Positions 63,917 through 64,000 of a stretch of 64,000 bases of DNA are shown here, piece after piece. Location: the NCBI RefSeq assembly GCF_001639105.2, contig NZ_CP015285.1, positions 2,286,501 to 2,350,500 of the forward strand. Direction: 5' to 3'. The position numbers and the translations under genes are program-made. Numbering within the stretch: position 1 is the stretch's first letter; each line of letters begins with the position of its first letter. Source of the stretch: Azospirillum humicireducens (GTDB lineage Bacteria > Pseudomonadota > Alphaproteobacteria > Azospirillales > Azospirillaceae). The notes below the pieces were generated by a model that did not search any database, was not told where the DNA came from, and saw nothing but the letters and a program-made list of their open reading frames with translations.

Positions 63917-64000
63917 CAGCGCCGACTCCTTCAGGACCGCGAGCGGCGTCGGCAGCCGGCGGAGGGTGATGATGCGGTGCGGGAGAACACGGACGAAAGC

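Overview
The window is GC-rich alphaproteobacterial chromosome, most like Azospirillum or a close member of the Rhodospirillales. Supporting signs are the alphaproteobacterial LexA box (GTTC-N7-GTTC), ALAS-type hemA, a ccoNOQP/ccoHIS set with an FnrN/FixK-type regulator, the fdxA-carD pair, an Usg-family protein, the purH/heparinase pair, and a chemoreceptor with a C-terminal CheR-type tail. I see no prophage, plasmid, transposase, CRISPR array, rRNA or tRNA. This inference rests on gene content and motifs only.

Layout. 1-2.5 kb: end of a dipeptide/nickel-type ABC importer (permease and two ATPases). 2.6-13.9 kb: mixed single genes, namely an EAL-CBS-GGDEF protein, a HerA-like ATPase, a GNAT enzyme, a half-size PstS-like lipoprotein, a LysR regulator, an oxidoreductase, an RsbT/RsbX-like fusion next to a FixJ-like regulator (both lacking key residues), and an EamA exporter. 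14-16.2 kb: groESL with a CIRCE element. 16.4-19 kb: usg, a small membrane protein, a phage-type lysozyme and heme A synthase. 19-27.5 kb: the microaerobic respiration block (fnrN, ccoS, ccoI, ccoH, ccoPQON). 27.5-34.3 kb: RNA methyltransferases, a thioesterase, spermidine/putrescine-type permeases and a degenerate Hpt-receiver protein. 34.5-42 kb: hemA, upp, a diguanylate cyclase, trpF-pyrF, a heme oxygenase and an Atm1-type exporter. 42-49.8 kb: a chemoreceptor, small lipoproteins, a DTW-domain enzyme, an orphan imuA with a LexA box and an EF-hand protein. 49.9-56.5 kb: hemN, DUF4112, TerC, a CBS protein and an MFS/LysR pair. 56.6-64 kb: fdxA, carD with a structured leader, a degenerate phosphoesterase, rpoH, purH and a heparinase-like protein.

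How the genes work together. The clearest theme is oxygen-responsive heme and respiratory gene control. An FNR-type regulator with four candidate Fe-S cysteines is encoded here. TTGAT-N4-(G/A)TCAA boxes lie upstream of ccoN, hemA and hemN, and a weaker one lies upstream of ccoHIS. One 32-kb stretch therefore appears to encode the cbb3 oxidase, its copper-loading factors, the first step of heme synthesis, the anaerobic heme step and their shared regulator. A second theme is stress: groESL (CIRCE), rpoH, carD and a LexA-controlled imuA. A third is a set of signalling proteins that keep their folds but have lost catalytic or phosphoacceptor residues (10168-12182, 32867-33643, 58086-59033). These and the structured carD leader RNA are the least explained parts of the window.
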